Assembly: GCA_021796435.1 (NCBI GenBank)
Contig: JAJYXM010000016.1
Span: forward strand, 812,625 to 876,624
Reading direction: 5' to 3'
Origin: a bacterium
GTDB lineage: Bacteria; Patescibacteriota; Patescibacteriia; 2-12-FULL-60-25
Length of the DNA stretch: 64,000 bases
The notes below the pieces were generated by a model. The model was not told where the DNA came from and did not search any database. It was given only the letters and a program-made list of their open reading frames with translations. Shown here piece by piece: positions 51,261 to 59,343 of this stretch. Within the stretch, counting starts at the first letter, position 1; the number at the start of each line of letters is the position of its first letter. Position numbers and translations under genes: made by a program.

Positions 51261-52052
51261 ATGGAACTAACTGAACAAGAAAACCATATACTTACTAAGC
51301 GAGAACGAAAAGAACTGCGGCGACAAGAAAAAGCCAGGGAAGAACAGACGCGACAACGCTCAAATGTAAGAAAGAAGTGGACAAAGCGAATCGCACTCGC
51401 ACTCGTTATCGCTGGGTCAATCGGCGGATTTTTCTGGTACGAATCAGGCAGACCAAAGGTCTCCACCGACGAACTACTCACAGTGGCCGCGGACGATTGG
51501 ATTAAAGGGAATAAAGACGCTTCCGTTACGCTCGTTGAATATTTTGATTTTGAATGTGAGGCGTGCGGTGCGTATTATCCGGTTGTGAAACGATTGGCTG
51601 AAGAGCTTGGTAACGAGGTACGGTTCGTGAACAGATATTTCCCCTTACCTGGACACAAAAACAGCATGACGTCAGCACTTGCGGTCGAAGCCGCCGGCAG
51701 ACAGGGGAAATATTGGGAGATGCATAATATTCTTTTTGAAAATCAGAGAGACTGGGGGGAGAGACAGGCGTCCGATCCCAAAATCTTTGAAAACTACGCA
51801 CGGCAAATAGGACTCGATATGGAACGTTATGGTAAAGATATTGCCTCGCAGGAAGTAAAAGACCGTATAGAACGAGATCTCAGGGCGGGGCAGGAACTTG
51901 GCCTTGAGGGCACCCCTTCATTTTTTCTGAACGGCAAAAAGATAGAAACCCCACGCGGTTACGAAGCCTTTAAGACATTGATACAGTCAGCTATTTCTGA
52001 ATCGTCAAAACCACTTAATGGTCCGACTTCAAGCAATGCCTTAAATGAATAA
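51261..52052 (+). CDS. DsbA-like thioredoxin-fold protein
   Basis: A 263-residue protein with a charged cytoplasmic head (about 1-48, many Arg, Lys and Glu), one membrane helix (about 52-70) and a DsbA-like domain. The active site FECEACGAYYP (CEAC, about residues 96-99) and LEGTPSFFLNGKKIE with the cis-Pro are present. Unlike its upstream relative it has CEAC instead of CPFC, so its redox potential probably differs. Confidence 0.9.
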   Translation: MELTEQENHILTKRERKELRRQEKAREEQTRQRSNVRKKWTKRIALALVIAGSIGGFFWYESGRPKVSTDELLTVAADDWIKGNKDASVTLVEYFDFECEACGAYYPVVKRLAEELGNEVRFVNRYFPLPGHKNSMTSALAVEAAGRQGKYWEMHNILFENQRDWGERQASDPKIFENYARQIGLDMERYGKDIASQEVKDRIERDLRAGQELGLEGTPSFFLNGKKIETPRGYEAFKTLIQSAISESSKPLNGPTSSNALNE

Positions 52053-52111
52053 GACTTCTCTTTCTAATTCATTCCAAATCAACTTATTATTAATTCTCTG
52101 CAATAAATATT

Positions 52112-52783
52112 ATGCTTGACGCACAAAGAACGGATAACGATACGGGCGCCGAAATTACATCTGAAAACAACAAAGCGAAGACCAAATCACCAACTTCTAA
52201 ACGATTTTTCTATTACGGCCTTTCCATTGGAGCTGCTATACTCATTCTGATCACGTGCGCATGGTTAGGTCGAGGATTGTTCGTCGCGGCAGTTGTGAAC
52301 GGAACCCCTATCAGCCGACTTTCTGTTGTTAGTAGTTTAGAAAAACAATCCGGTAAAACCGCACTCGAGTCACTCATCAGAAAAAAGCTGATTGACGATG
52401 AGACGCGCAAAAAGAATGTAACCGTAACGGATGACGAGATCGGAAAAGAACTCAAGCAAATCGAAGCGCAGGTCGCTTCGCAAGGAGGGACGCTCGTAGA
52501 TGCTCTTAATGCGCAGGGCATGACGATCAATCAACTACGGGAGCAGATTGAGATCCAGAAAAAGATAGAAAAGTTACTTGGGGATTCGGTATCGGTGAGT
52601 AATGAAGAAGTGGAGGCCTATATCTCCGAAAACAAAATCGAACTCCCGAAAGACAAGCAACCCGAAGAAGCAAAAGCGGCACTGAAAGAGCAACTCAAAC
52701 AGCAGAAATTCCAGCAAGCGGCTCAAAAATGGGTGTCTGATTTAACCAAGAACGCGAAAATTCAGTATTACGTTAATTACTAA
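52112..52783 (+). CDS. SurA/PrsA-N-like membrane-anchored chaperone
   Basis: A 223-residue protein with an anchor (about residues 34-52) and a SurA N-terminal-like domain: VVNGTPISRLSVVSSLEKQSGKTALESLIRKKLIDDETRKKNVTVTDDEIGKEL. The peptidyl-prolyl isomerase domain of full PrsA is missing; the C terminus is coiled. It would help exported proteins fold next to the Dsb-like enzymes. Confidence 0.8.
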   Translation: MLDAQRTDNDTGAEITSENNKAKTKSPTSKRFFYYGLSIGAAILILITCAWLGRGLFVAAVVNGTPISRLSVVSSLEKQSGKTALESLIRKKLIDDETRKKNVTVTDDEIGKELKQIEAQVASQGGTLVDALNAQGMTINQLREQIEIQKKIEKLLGDSVSVSNEEVEAYISENKIELPKDKQPEEAKAALKEQLKQQKFQQAAQKWVSDLTKNAKIQYYVNY

Positions 52784-52825
52784 TTACATGAAATTGGCTA
52801 ATGAAAAATAGAAGAGTAGGCTATC

Positions 52826-54790
52826 ATGGACGCTATGACCGACATTGAGCTCAAAACATCAACATGTGACCATTGCGAGTCCGATGCGAAAAAAGCTTCG
52901 GGCAGTGTTCCCGTAGTTAATTGGAAAAAGATTCTCACCATAATATCGGCATCCTCGCTCGTATTGGCTTGGGTTTCAGGATGGCTTTCGCTACCCGAAG
53001 CGATGGTGAGGTACCTTTACTACTTCTCAATTGCGTCAGGTGGTTATTTTGTTGCGTTGGCCGCTATACGAGGTCTCTGGCGCCAGCGGTTTCTGAATAT
53101 TGATTTTTTGGTCACGGTGGCGGCTATTGGCGCGATCTATATCAATCAACTTGCAGAGGCGGCTTCTGTGATCCTTTTCTTTTCTCTGGCGGAGTTTTTT
53201 GAAGATTTTGGAATGGAAAAATCGAAGAAAGCCCTCGAATCTCTGTTAAATAAATCTCCACAAACCGCCTCACTAAAAAATGGAAAGACTGTTTCCGTAG
53301 AGGATGTCAAAATCGGCGATATCGTCATTGTGAGGCCTGGAAATCTTGTACCGATGGACGGTGTCGTAGTTGAGGGCATCTCTTCAATCGATGAAGCCAC
53401 GATCACAGGTGAGTCGATCCCGAAAGATAAGCGAGAAATGGATACGGTTTTCGCCGGAACTTTGAACCAAAATGGCTATTTGGAAGTGCGCGTAACAAAA
53501 GAGAGTAAAGATTCAACATTCGGGAAAATAATTCAGCTCGTAGAACGCGCACAAGCTTCGCGTGCTCCAGTGCAGGAGTTTATCGACACATTCGCTAAGT
53601 ATTACACACCGGCCATCGTCGGGATCGCATTTCTCATGGCCACTGCTCCACCTGTTTTTTTTGCCGGTGTATTTCAGGATTGGCTGTACAGGGCGCTTGT
53701 TCTTCTTGTGATCGCATGTCCTTGTGCCCTGGTCATTTCTACTCCCGTTGCCATCGCCTCGGCAATTGGTGGCGGGTCACGTCGGGGTATTCTTATCAAG
53801 GGCGGCAAGTATCTTGATCTATTAAGTCGCATTAAAGCAGTGGCTTTTGATAAGACGCGAACGCTCACTGAAGGGCGTCCTATCATTTCCGAAGTTGTGA
53901 CGTTTAATGGATTTAAAGAGGAAGACGTTATTGCTGACGCTGCGGGCATTGAGACTTTTTCGTCCCATCCGTTGGCGCAGAGCATTGTCGAATTCGCGCA
54001 GGAGCGAAAAATCGTTCCACATGCCATGAGTACATATGAGAACGTAGCTGGAAAAGGGGGAAAGGCGGTTTGCCTCATCTGCAACGATCTCAAGCACTGC
54101 ATCGGAAACCTAAAATTCATTGGAGCAGAAAGTACAACTGGTGAGGAGATTATTTCGAAAACGGGAGAATACGAAAAACAGGGAAAGACGGTTGTATTGA
54201 TCAGCGAAGGGGACCGAGTTATGGGCGCCTTAACGGTTGCTGACAAAATACGGGACAGCTCTAAAAAGACCATACAAAAACTAAAAGAGCAGGGGGTCGA
54301 ATCTGTTATTCTGACCGGTGATAATCAACATACGGCTGACTTTGTTGCGAAAGAAGTGGGTATTAAAACGGTTTACGGATCGCTTTTGCCCGATGAGAAG
54401 GTTAAGAAAGTAGAAGAATTAAAAACTCAATTTGGAACGGTCGCAATGGTTGGAGACGGCGTAAACGACGCACCGTCCCTGGTCACTGCTAACGTGGGTA
54501 TTGCGATGGGTGCAAGCGGGAGCGATGCGGCTATTGAAACAGCTGATGTTGCACTTATGAATGACAATCTCCTGAATGTACCAACGGCGATTCAGCTTGG
54601 AAAACGAACAGTGAAAACGATACGTCTAAATATTGCCGCCGCTCTCGGGGTCAAAGCGTTTTTCCTCGTTCTAGCCTTGGCTGGTTTCACGCATTTGGAA
54701 TATGCTATCGGGGCCGACTCTGGGATGGCGATGTTGGTTATTTTGAATGGTCTTCGTTTATTTTCCGTCGAAAAACCATCTGACCCTTAG
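52826..54790 (+). CDS. Heavy-metal P-type ATPase (Zn/Cd type) with altered DKTGT motif
   Basis: A 654-residue P1B ATPase. TGES (about residues 194-197), ACPCALVIS (C298 and C300), SSHPL, TGDN and GDGVNDAP are all normal, and the last helices have LGVKAFFL and ADSGMAMLVILNGLRLF, as in Zn/Cd exporters. The phosphorylation motif reads DKTRTLT at residues 342-348 instead of DKTGTLT; codon 345 is CGA (53858-53860), one base from GGA. The N terminus has only a CDHC-type pair (TCDHCES). The change may impair transport or be a sequence error. Confidence 0.9.
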   Translation: MDAMTDIELKTSTCDHCESDAKKASGSVPVVNWKKILTIISASSLVLAWVSGWLSLPEAMVRYLYYFSIASGGYFVALAAIRGLWRQRFLNIDFLVTVAAIGAIYINQLAEAASVILFFSLAEFFEDFGMEKSKKALESLLNKSPQTASLKNGKTVSVEDVKIGDIVIVRPGNLVPMDGVVVEGISSIDEATITGESIPKDKREMDTVFAGTLNQNGYLEVRVTKESKDSTFGKIIQLVERAQASRAPVQEFIDTFAKYYTPAIVGIAFLMATAPPVFFAGVFQDWLYRALVLLVIACPCALVISTPVAIASAIGGGSRRGILIKGGKYLDLLSRIKAVAFDKTRTLTEGRPIISEVVTFNGFKEEDVIADAAGIETFSSHPLAQSIVEFAQERKIVPHAMSTYENVAGKGGKAVCLICNDLKHCIGNLKFIGAESTTGEEIISKTGEYEKQGKTVVLISEGDRVMGALTVADKIRDSSKKTIQKLKEQGVESVILTGDNQHTADFVAKEVGIKTVYGSLLPDEKVKKVEELKTQFGTVAMVGDGVNDAPSLVTANVGIAMGASGSDAAIETADVALMNDNLLNVPTAIQLGKRTVKTIRLNIAAALGVKAFFLVLALAGFTHLEYAIGADSGMAMLVILNGLRLFSVEKPSDP

Positions 54791-54811
54791 ACTGTGTTGA
54801 CTCATTGAAGT

Positions 54812-55327
54812 ATGGATTTAGTCATATTTTGGACGTTATTTCTATTGGGGCCTATACCCATCATACACATTTTATTGCATGCATTTTTAGGAGTTTGGCG
54901 GCGATGTCCAAGAAAATTTTATCAAACCGCATTCGGTGTCTGGATTTCGTTTTTCTTTTTTGCAAAATGGCAAGCTGGCAATCTCGATGTTCTATTCACG
55001 CCGCCTATGTGGCTAAAGATTCTCTGTACGATCGCTATCGTGAACTTATTTTTTCTTATTGTTTGGTCGATCATGACCCTGAAACCAAAGCGGTTTTTTC
55101 TCTGGGCGACCCTTCAGCTTGAGTCGGTGCAGCAGAAAAAAATTAGCCTTGGGCCTTATATGTATTTTCACCACCCAGCTTATACTGCTTATATCGTTAT
55201 TGCCTTCGCGGCGTTTTTTGGCACGGGACGAACCGTTCTTCTGGCTTTCGCCGGTATGTTGAGCCTATTGATGTTGATTGTCATATTTCAAGAAAATCAT
55301 GAGCTGGTGGAACGTCTTGAAAGATAG
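54812..55327 (+). CDS. Membrane methyltransferase of ICMT/PEMT type
   Basis: A 171-residue protein with about five membrane helices. GPYMYFHHPAYTAYI near residues 108-122 and ENHELVERLE at the end match the SAM-binding regions (GpY.y.rHP.Y and E) of isoprenylcysteine and phospholipid methyltransferase families. The last Tyr-rich block seen in longer members is absent, so it is a short form. Substrate unknown. Confidence 0.75.
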   Translation: MDLVIFWTLFLLGPIPIIHILLHAFLGVWRRCPRKFYQTAFGVWISFFFFAKWQAGNLDVLFTPPMWLKILCTIAIVNLFFLIVWSIMTLKPKRFFLWATLQLESVQQKKISLGPYMYFHHPAYTAYIVIAFAAFFGTGRTVLLAFAGMLSLLMLIVIFQENHELVERLER

Positions 55328-55373
55328 GACTATCCTTTATACGGCGTTTTCATCGTTTTTTCTCGATGACCGT

Positions 55374-55401
55374 TTGTCGGAGCTTGCTGATTTAATACAA
55401 T
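55374..55401 (+). promoter_or_regulatory. Promoter of the ferredoxin gene (TTGTCG-16-TACAAT)
   Basis: TTGTCG at 55374-55379, 16-base spacer, TACAAT at 55396-55401; the ATG at 55423 follows with a leader of about 14 bases. Confidence 0.5.
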
Positions 55402-55422
55402 ATAACTTATTGTTTCAGCCAT

Positions 55423-55698
55423 ATGAATAACCTAAATCTTAAAGATCCTAAAAATCCGTCTGGACCCATTGCTATTCTTGGGCACAAGATTTATGTGGAC
55501 AGAAATCTCTGCATAGGGGCAGCTTCATGTGTTGCCATTGCCCCAAATGCTTTTGCGCTGGACGATGAGCAGAAAGCGGTGATTCTGGATACTGCGGATC
55601 ACGAGACAATGGAGACTATTATCCTGGCGGCTCAATCGTGTCCGGTAGAAGCAATCATTATTGAAAACGAGCGGGGTGAAAGAGTCTGGCCAAAATAG
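55423..55698 (+). CDS. Single-cluster ferredoxin
   Basis: A 91-residue ferredoxin. DRNLCIGAASCVAIAPNAF and AAQSCPVEAI give three cluster Cys; the position that in four-Cys ferredoxins holds the second Cys is Ala (C-IGA-ASC), so a 3Fe-4S cluster or a 4Fe-4S cluster with a non-Cys ligand is likely, as in P450-type ferredoxins. It may serve as the electron donor or as the Fe-S product linked to the cysteine desulfurase in the same cargo. Confidence 0.88.
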   Translation: MNNLNLKDPKNPSGPIAILGHKIYVDRNLCIGAASCVAIAPNAFALDDEQKAVILDTADHETMETIILAAQSCPVEAIIIENERGERVWPK

Positions 55699-55990
55699 GA
55701 ACTTGACGTCTTTTTCGCGCTAAGCGACAAATGGGACTGCCAGTCATTATTCCTAGCTCCCCACCGGCGAACCGCTTGAGCCTCACGGCGCGTCCTACCC
55801 TAATCAGGAGGATGATATTCCAGCAAGCGATCGTTTGGACAGGATTTGCCTTAGGGCATTGCATCTTTTGGTTAGGTGCAATAAGTTCTAAGGTACAGGC
55901 TTCACGCATGCAAATGCATGGCGTCTGCGATCCGCCCATCCGAAACCGCAAGGACTGGAATCCGAGCGGGAGTAGGGTGGGCGGTTTCAT
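55699..55990. other. Intergenic region before the recombinase
   Basis: No gene. A stem of CCGCCCATCC (55932-55941) with GGGTGGGCGG (55975-55984) ends six bases before the recombinase ATG and could control it. TAGGGTGGGCGGTTT (55973-55987) is also found at 21107-21121. Confidence 0.6.
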
Positions 55991-56869
55991 ATGCGCGAAC
56001 CTACGGGGTTAACGCTTCAAGAGGGTCTTTCTCAATTCACGGAATGGGGTATGGGCAAATACTCCAGCAATACGGTGAGGACGTATACCGACCTCATCGA
56101 ACGATTCATCGTGTTTGCCGGCGACAAGCCGCTCGCAGACATAAAGGTGACCGAGATCGCCAAATATCACGGCTATCTCAAAAACAAGGACTACGCCGAC
56201 TCATCCGTCGCGTTCATGATGGTGGCTCTGCGTCAGTTCATGAAGTACCTGTTCCTGCGGCACGAAATCACTTGGGACTACCAGCTGGTGTCAGTCCCGA
56301 AGTACGTCAGCAAGTCGTATGCGCCCGTAGAGACGGAAGACGCGAGATCTATGATCGATGGAATCCGCGCCGAGAATTTTCGGAGCCTGAGAGACAAAAC
56401 AATGCTCTCGTTCCTCTATTCGTCCGGCGTTCGCGTCGCCGAGCTCTGCTGCCTCGAAACCAAGGATCTCCATATCCAAGACGGCCACGGTTCTATCATC
56501 TCAAAAAAGAACCGCCAGCTCCGTATGATCTTCTGGGACGACGCAACAGCGCAGCTCATGAAAGAATATTTGCCTCAAAGAAACCTCTGGGCATCGTCCG
56601 ACGCGCTGTTTATCTCGATGGATCGTAAAAATAGGGGAGGGAAGCTCTCTACTCGTTCCGTGCAGCGTCTGGTAGCCGATCTAAGACCCAAATCAAACAT
56701 CTCACCACACTCATTCCGCCATGGCTTAGGCATGCGCGCCGTAAAGTCGGGGATACACCCTCGATATATCCAAAAGATACTCGGCCACAAGAACATCAAT
56801 TCGAGCCAAATCTATCTGGACGTTCATGACGAAGATGTCGTCAAAGCGTACCAAAAGATCGCGGCCTAG
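55991..56869 (+). CDS. Tyrosine recombinase/integrase (XerC/D type)
   Basis: A 292-residue recombinase, the size of XerC/XerD. The N-terminal SAM-like domain (about residues 8-95) is followed by the catalytic domain with Arg in SSGVRVAELCCLE (about 150), Lys after the beta-turn (SKKNRQ), HSFRHGLG (about 248-255, H-x-x-R), GHKNINSSQIYL with the His and the nucleophilic Tyr (about 275). All catalytic residues are present. It lies 160 bases from the right attachment-like site and is the only recombinase in the window, so it is the candidate enzyme for the element. Confidence 0.93.
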   Translation: MREPTGLTLQEGLSQFTEWGMGKYSSNTVRTYTDLIERFIVFAGDKPLADIKVTEIAKYHGYLKNKDYADSSVAFMMVALRQFMKYLFLRHEITWDYQLVSVPKYVSKSYAPVETEDARSMIDGIRAENFRSLRDKTMLSFLYSSGVRVAELCCLETKDLHIQDGHGSIISKKNRQLRMIFWDDATAQLMKEYLPQRNLWASSDALFISMDRKNRGGKLSTRSVQRLVADLRPKSNISPHSFRHGLGMRAVKSGIHPRYIQKILGHKNINSSQIYLDVHDEDVVKAYQKIAA

Positions 56870-56891
56870 AATCCGTATGGGAATTCATTAT

Positions 56892-56920
56892 TTGACCCTT
56901 ACGGGAAGGTAAGGTATCTT
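56892..56920 (+). promoter_or_regulatory. Strong promoter pointing out of the right end (TTGACC-17-TATCTT)
   Basis: TTGACC at 56892-56897, 17-base spacer, TATCTT at 56915-56920. No plus-strand gene lies between it and the right attachment-like site at 57029; beyond it are minus-strand host genes. In a circular form it would read across the joined site toward the gene at 21357. The 110 bases after it hold no frame I can support. Confidence 0.55.
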
Positions 56921-57028
56921 AGTGATCAAGCGAAAGGGCAGAGGACTTTAAAACTTATAGCAGCGGTTTCCATAAGCGGGGAACGTGCCAAAATCAGCCA
57001 CATTGCGTGGTTTTAAAATGATGGTGAT

Positions 57029-57056
57029 GCGTCGCACAATATATGTTAGACGACAC
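57029..57056 (+). other. Candidate right attachment site (Xer/dif-like, 11-6-11)
   Basis: Arm GCGTCGCACAA (identical to 21036-21046), centre TATATG, arm TTAGACGACAC. The centre and second arm differ from the left site, while the spacing is the same. It lies 160 bases after the recombinase gene and 100 bases before the end of the first right-side host gene. Confidence 0.45.
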
Positions 57057-57158
57057 TAGATAAGAGCTTAATTTCTTCAAAGGTAAAAAAATGGTTTTCA
57101 GCCATTATGGCGAAACCTAAATTGAACTTACCCTTATAACAATCTTTTTATCGGATCC

Positions 57159-57995
57159 TCACTTCACGTAAACCTTTCCAGGTATCCTGATATCTATATA
57201 CTCGTTGATTTTCACATTGACCGGCTTGGACGCCATGAATTTCTTATAGACCTCTATTTGCCCGTTTAAAGGCGTTTTAAGGTCATAGTAGACCTCATAA
57301 CCGTCCTCTGAAACGACTTTCAGCAGATCTGAGCTAGGACTAGACAGTCTGAAGTACCTGAATTTTATCCCAGCGTCGTTTAAAGCCTTATACGCCTCAA
57401 GCCAGGTCTTTACGTAGTCTGAATCAGTCACCTGATAACCAGCTGCAGCAAGTTCAGGTAAATCGCAAACAACAAGCGGAACTGACTTTGGGTTAGCGAG
57501 TGATTTATTAGAGAGGCGGGCATCTATATCAGCCTTGGCCTTATCATCCACCAAACCAGCGACCATACCTTGCGTATCAATCATCAAATATTGTCCCTGC
57601 GAGTCCATCACCACACTCCTCTGCCTCTCCTCTACCATGAGTCGTAAAATATTTGGATATACTTTATCCACAGTTACGTTTTCAGCAAAAAGTTCGTTCT
57701 TAAGTGCGGCTGATAATTTTTCTGTATCCATGAAAACGAGATTCTCGTTACCCCACGGCCTCCACCCTCCCCTAGCCAATATCTGATGAGTCGTCGAAAC
57801 TACCTCCCCTTTCTGTAAGGTGTCCAGGTCATTTATCTCTATATCAGCCAACTGGTAATATCCGGAATTCATGACGAACCACGCCGCGCCGGTCAAAAGA
57901 CATAAGACGACCAAGAGCAGCGAGAAGTATTTCGCCTGCTTCCAGGATCGCCTCATCTGTAACTCCGGATTGTTTGTTTCTATCCTGAATTTCAT
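57159..57995 (-). CDS. FtsQ/DivIB-like divisome protein
   Basis: A 278-residue protein with a short cytoplasmic head, one membrane helix (about residues 22-43), a POTRA-like domain (YYQLADIEINDLDTLQKGEVVSTTHQIL, then FAENVTVDKVYPNILRLMVEERQRSVVM) and a beta domain. This is the FtsQ layout. It starts three bases after alr, so wall-precursor supply and division are co-transcribed. The low-copy FtsQ sequence is weakly conserved, so the symbol is left out. Confidence 0.78.
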   Translation of the reverse strand: MKFRIETNNPELQMRRSWKQAKYFSLLLVVLCLLTGAAWFVMNSGYYQLADIEINDLDTLQKGEVVSTTHQILARGGWRPWGNENLVFMDTEKLSAALKNELFAENVTVDKVYPNILRLMVEERQRSVVMDSQGQYLMIDTQGMVAGLVDDKAKADIDARLSNKSLANPKSVPLVVCDLPELAAAGYQVTDSDYVKTWLEAYKALNDAGIKFRYFRLSSPSSDLLKVVSEDGYEVYYDLKTPLNGQIEVYKKFMASKPVNVKINEYIDIRIPGKVYVK

Positions 57996-57998
57996 CGT

Positions 57999-59165
57999 TT
58001 AGACTACGATACGTGGCAAAGTCGGGTTGATGCGTGTCACGACTTCGTAATTGATCGTTCCGATCTTAGCCGCCAAGTCCTCGGCCGAAATCCTGTCTTT
58101 GCCTTGTTTGCCCAATAGGACAACCTCATCTTCTACCCTGGCTTGCGGCACTTCCGTAACATCGATGACGCACATATTCATGCAGATGCGGCCAACTACC
58201 TTGCATCTGTGTCCGCGAACCAAAACTTGTCCGACTTGCGACAAACCACGGCGGTCATACCCATCCCAGTAGCCGATGGGCAGGACAGCCAACTTGGCGT
58301 CGCGCGAGACTTTTTCCGTCAGGCCGTAACTTACAGGCGTATTCTTTTTTACGCTCTTTATCTGCGCTATCACGGTCTTCCAGGTCAAGACAGGCTCAAG
58401 ATCAATCAGCCGCTTTTCGCGTTTGGCCACAGCTTGCGTCTCTTTGGATGGCCATAGACCATACATGGCGATTCCGACACGCGCGAGGTTGAAGTATGTC
58501 TCAGGATAAAGGATGGCCGCCGCGCTGCACGCCGTATGTTTCCAGGGCGGATCGATGCCGATTCTTATTAGATTATCCAGGTTCTCCTGATAACGCTTAA
58601 GCTGCAGCTCGGCATAGCTTGAATCAGTCGTATCTTCGATATTCGCGTAATGCGTCGAGGCGCCTTCGATGACGACACCAGGGACTTTAAGCAGGCTTTT
58701 TGCGAGATCTAAAAGCTGTTTACCTGCGACGCCTTGTCTTGTCGTGCCGGTTTCGATCTTAAGATGGACATAAGCAGCTTTTGCGGTCTTTGAGGGATGG
58801 ACGCCCAGCGGTTTCAGTTTCAGGCTGCGCAGCGCCTTGACTGTCTCCTGGTTGTAGGCCATGAATGACAGGCTATTATCCACACAATTGCGCAAACGTG
58901 AGTTCAGCGTATAGCCCAGGACGAGTATCGGCTTTTTGATGCCAGCTTTACGTAAAGCCAAACCTTCATCGACATTATCGACGCCAAACCAAGCCACGCC
59001 GTTTTTATCTGCTATCTTGGCGGTTTCCGCCAGTCCGTGGCCATAGGCATTGGACTTTACGACAGCCATCATCTTCGCTCCACCGAGAATCGACTTGAAG
59101 CCTTTGATGTTATGGCCCAAAGCGCGCGCCGAGACCTCTACGCGAGTCTTATGTAAGTTTTGCAT
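57999..59165 (-). CDS. alr: Alanine racemase
   Basis: A 388-residue PLP enzyme that makes D-alanine for peptidoglycan. RVEVSARALGHNI at the start, MMAVVKSNAYGHG with the PLP Lys, IETGTTRQGV, SYGLTEKV with the catalytic Tyr, and GRICMNMCVIDVT are in order. GYWDGY replaces the usual GYADG. I start at ATG 59165 because the domain starts there; a longer frame to 59219 has no support. It is the first gene of a pair with the FtsQ-like gene. Confidence 0.93.
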   Translation of the reverse strand: MQNLHKTRVEVSARALGHNIKGFKSILGGAKMMAVVKSNAYGHGLAETAKIADKNGVAWFGVDNVDEGLALRKAGIKKPILVLGYTLNSRLRNCVDNSLSFMAYNQETVKALRSLKLKPLGVHPSKTAKAAYVHLKIETGTTRQGVAGKQLLDLAKSLLKVPGVVIEGASTHYANIEDTTDSSYAELQLKRYQENLDNLIRIGIDPPWKHTACSAAAILYPETYFNLARVGIAMYGLWPSKETQAVAKREKRLIDLEPVLTWKTVIAQIKSVKKNTPVSYGLTEKVSRDAKLAVLPIGYWDGYDRRGLSQVGQVLVRGHRCKVVGRICMNMCVIDVTEVPQARVEDEVVLLGKQGKDRISAEDLAAKIGTINYEVVTRINPTLPRIVV

Positions 59166-59274
59166 GCTACCTATTTTCGCTAAAAAACAGGTTTTCGTCC
59201 AGTAGAGAGACCTCTTCACAAAATTACCTAAAGCCGCTTGCTGGACTGGCGTGCCCTTCTGGCTGGCGACCGAA

Positions 59275-59295
59275 ATCCCGGGACAAGCCCGGGAT
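59275..59295. repeat. REP-like palindrome between serS and alr
   Basis: ATCCCGGG and CCCGGGAT form an 8-bp stem with a 5-base loop. The same ATCCCGG...CCGGGAT core occurs at 62788. The rest of the 180-base gap shows no gene. Confidence 0.6.
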
Positions 59296-59343
59296 GAAAG
59301 TGCTGCGTGGTTTTGCAGCTCAAATAATCATTGACTACAAATT

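Larger units (their letters stand above)
21036..57056 (+). mobile_element. Candidate 36-kb integrated element: siphovirus prophage plus cargo genes
   Basis: The block from 21357 to 45705 is a phage genome with replication, DNA modification, packaging, head, tail and lysis genes all on one strand. Cargo genes (45760-55698) and a tyrosine recombinase (55991) follow on the same strand. Sites sharing an 11-bp arm flank the whole segment, and host genes resume on both sides. No lysogeny repressor or excisionase is recognised. It is also possible that only 21.3-45.7 kb is phage and that the cargo and recombinase came separately; the cargo is clearly more A+T-rich than the phage block. Confidence 0.55.

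Noticed and set aside
21036-57056. Lysogeny repressor, excisionase and toxin-antitoxin genes within the element
   Set aside because: I searched the small frames near both ends; the only HTH protein (23816) lies in the replication module and is better explained as a replication or early regulatory protein.
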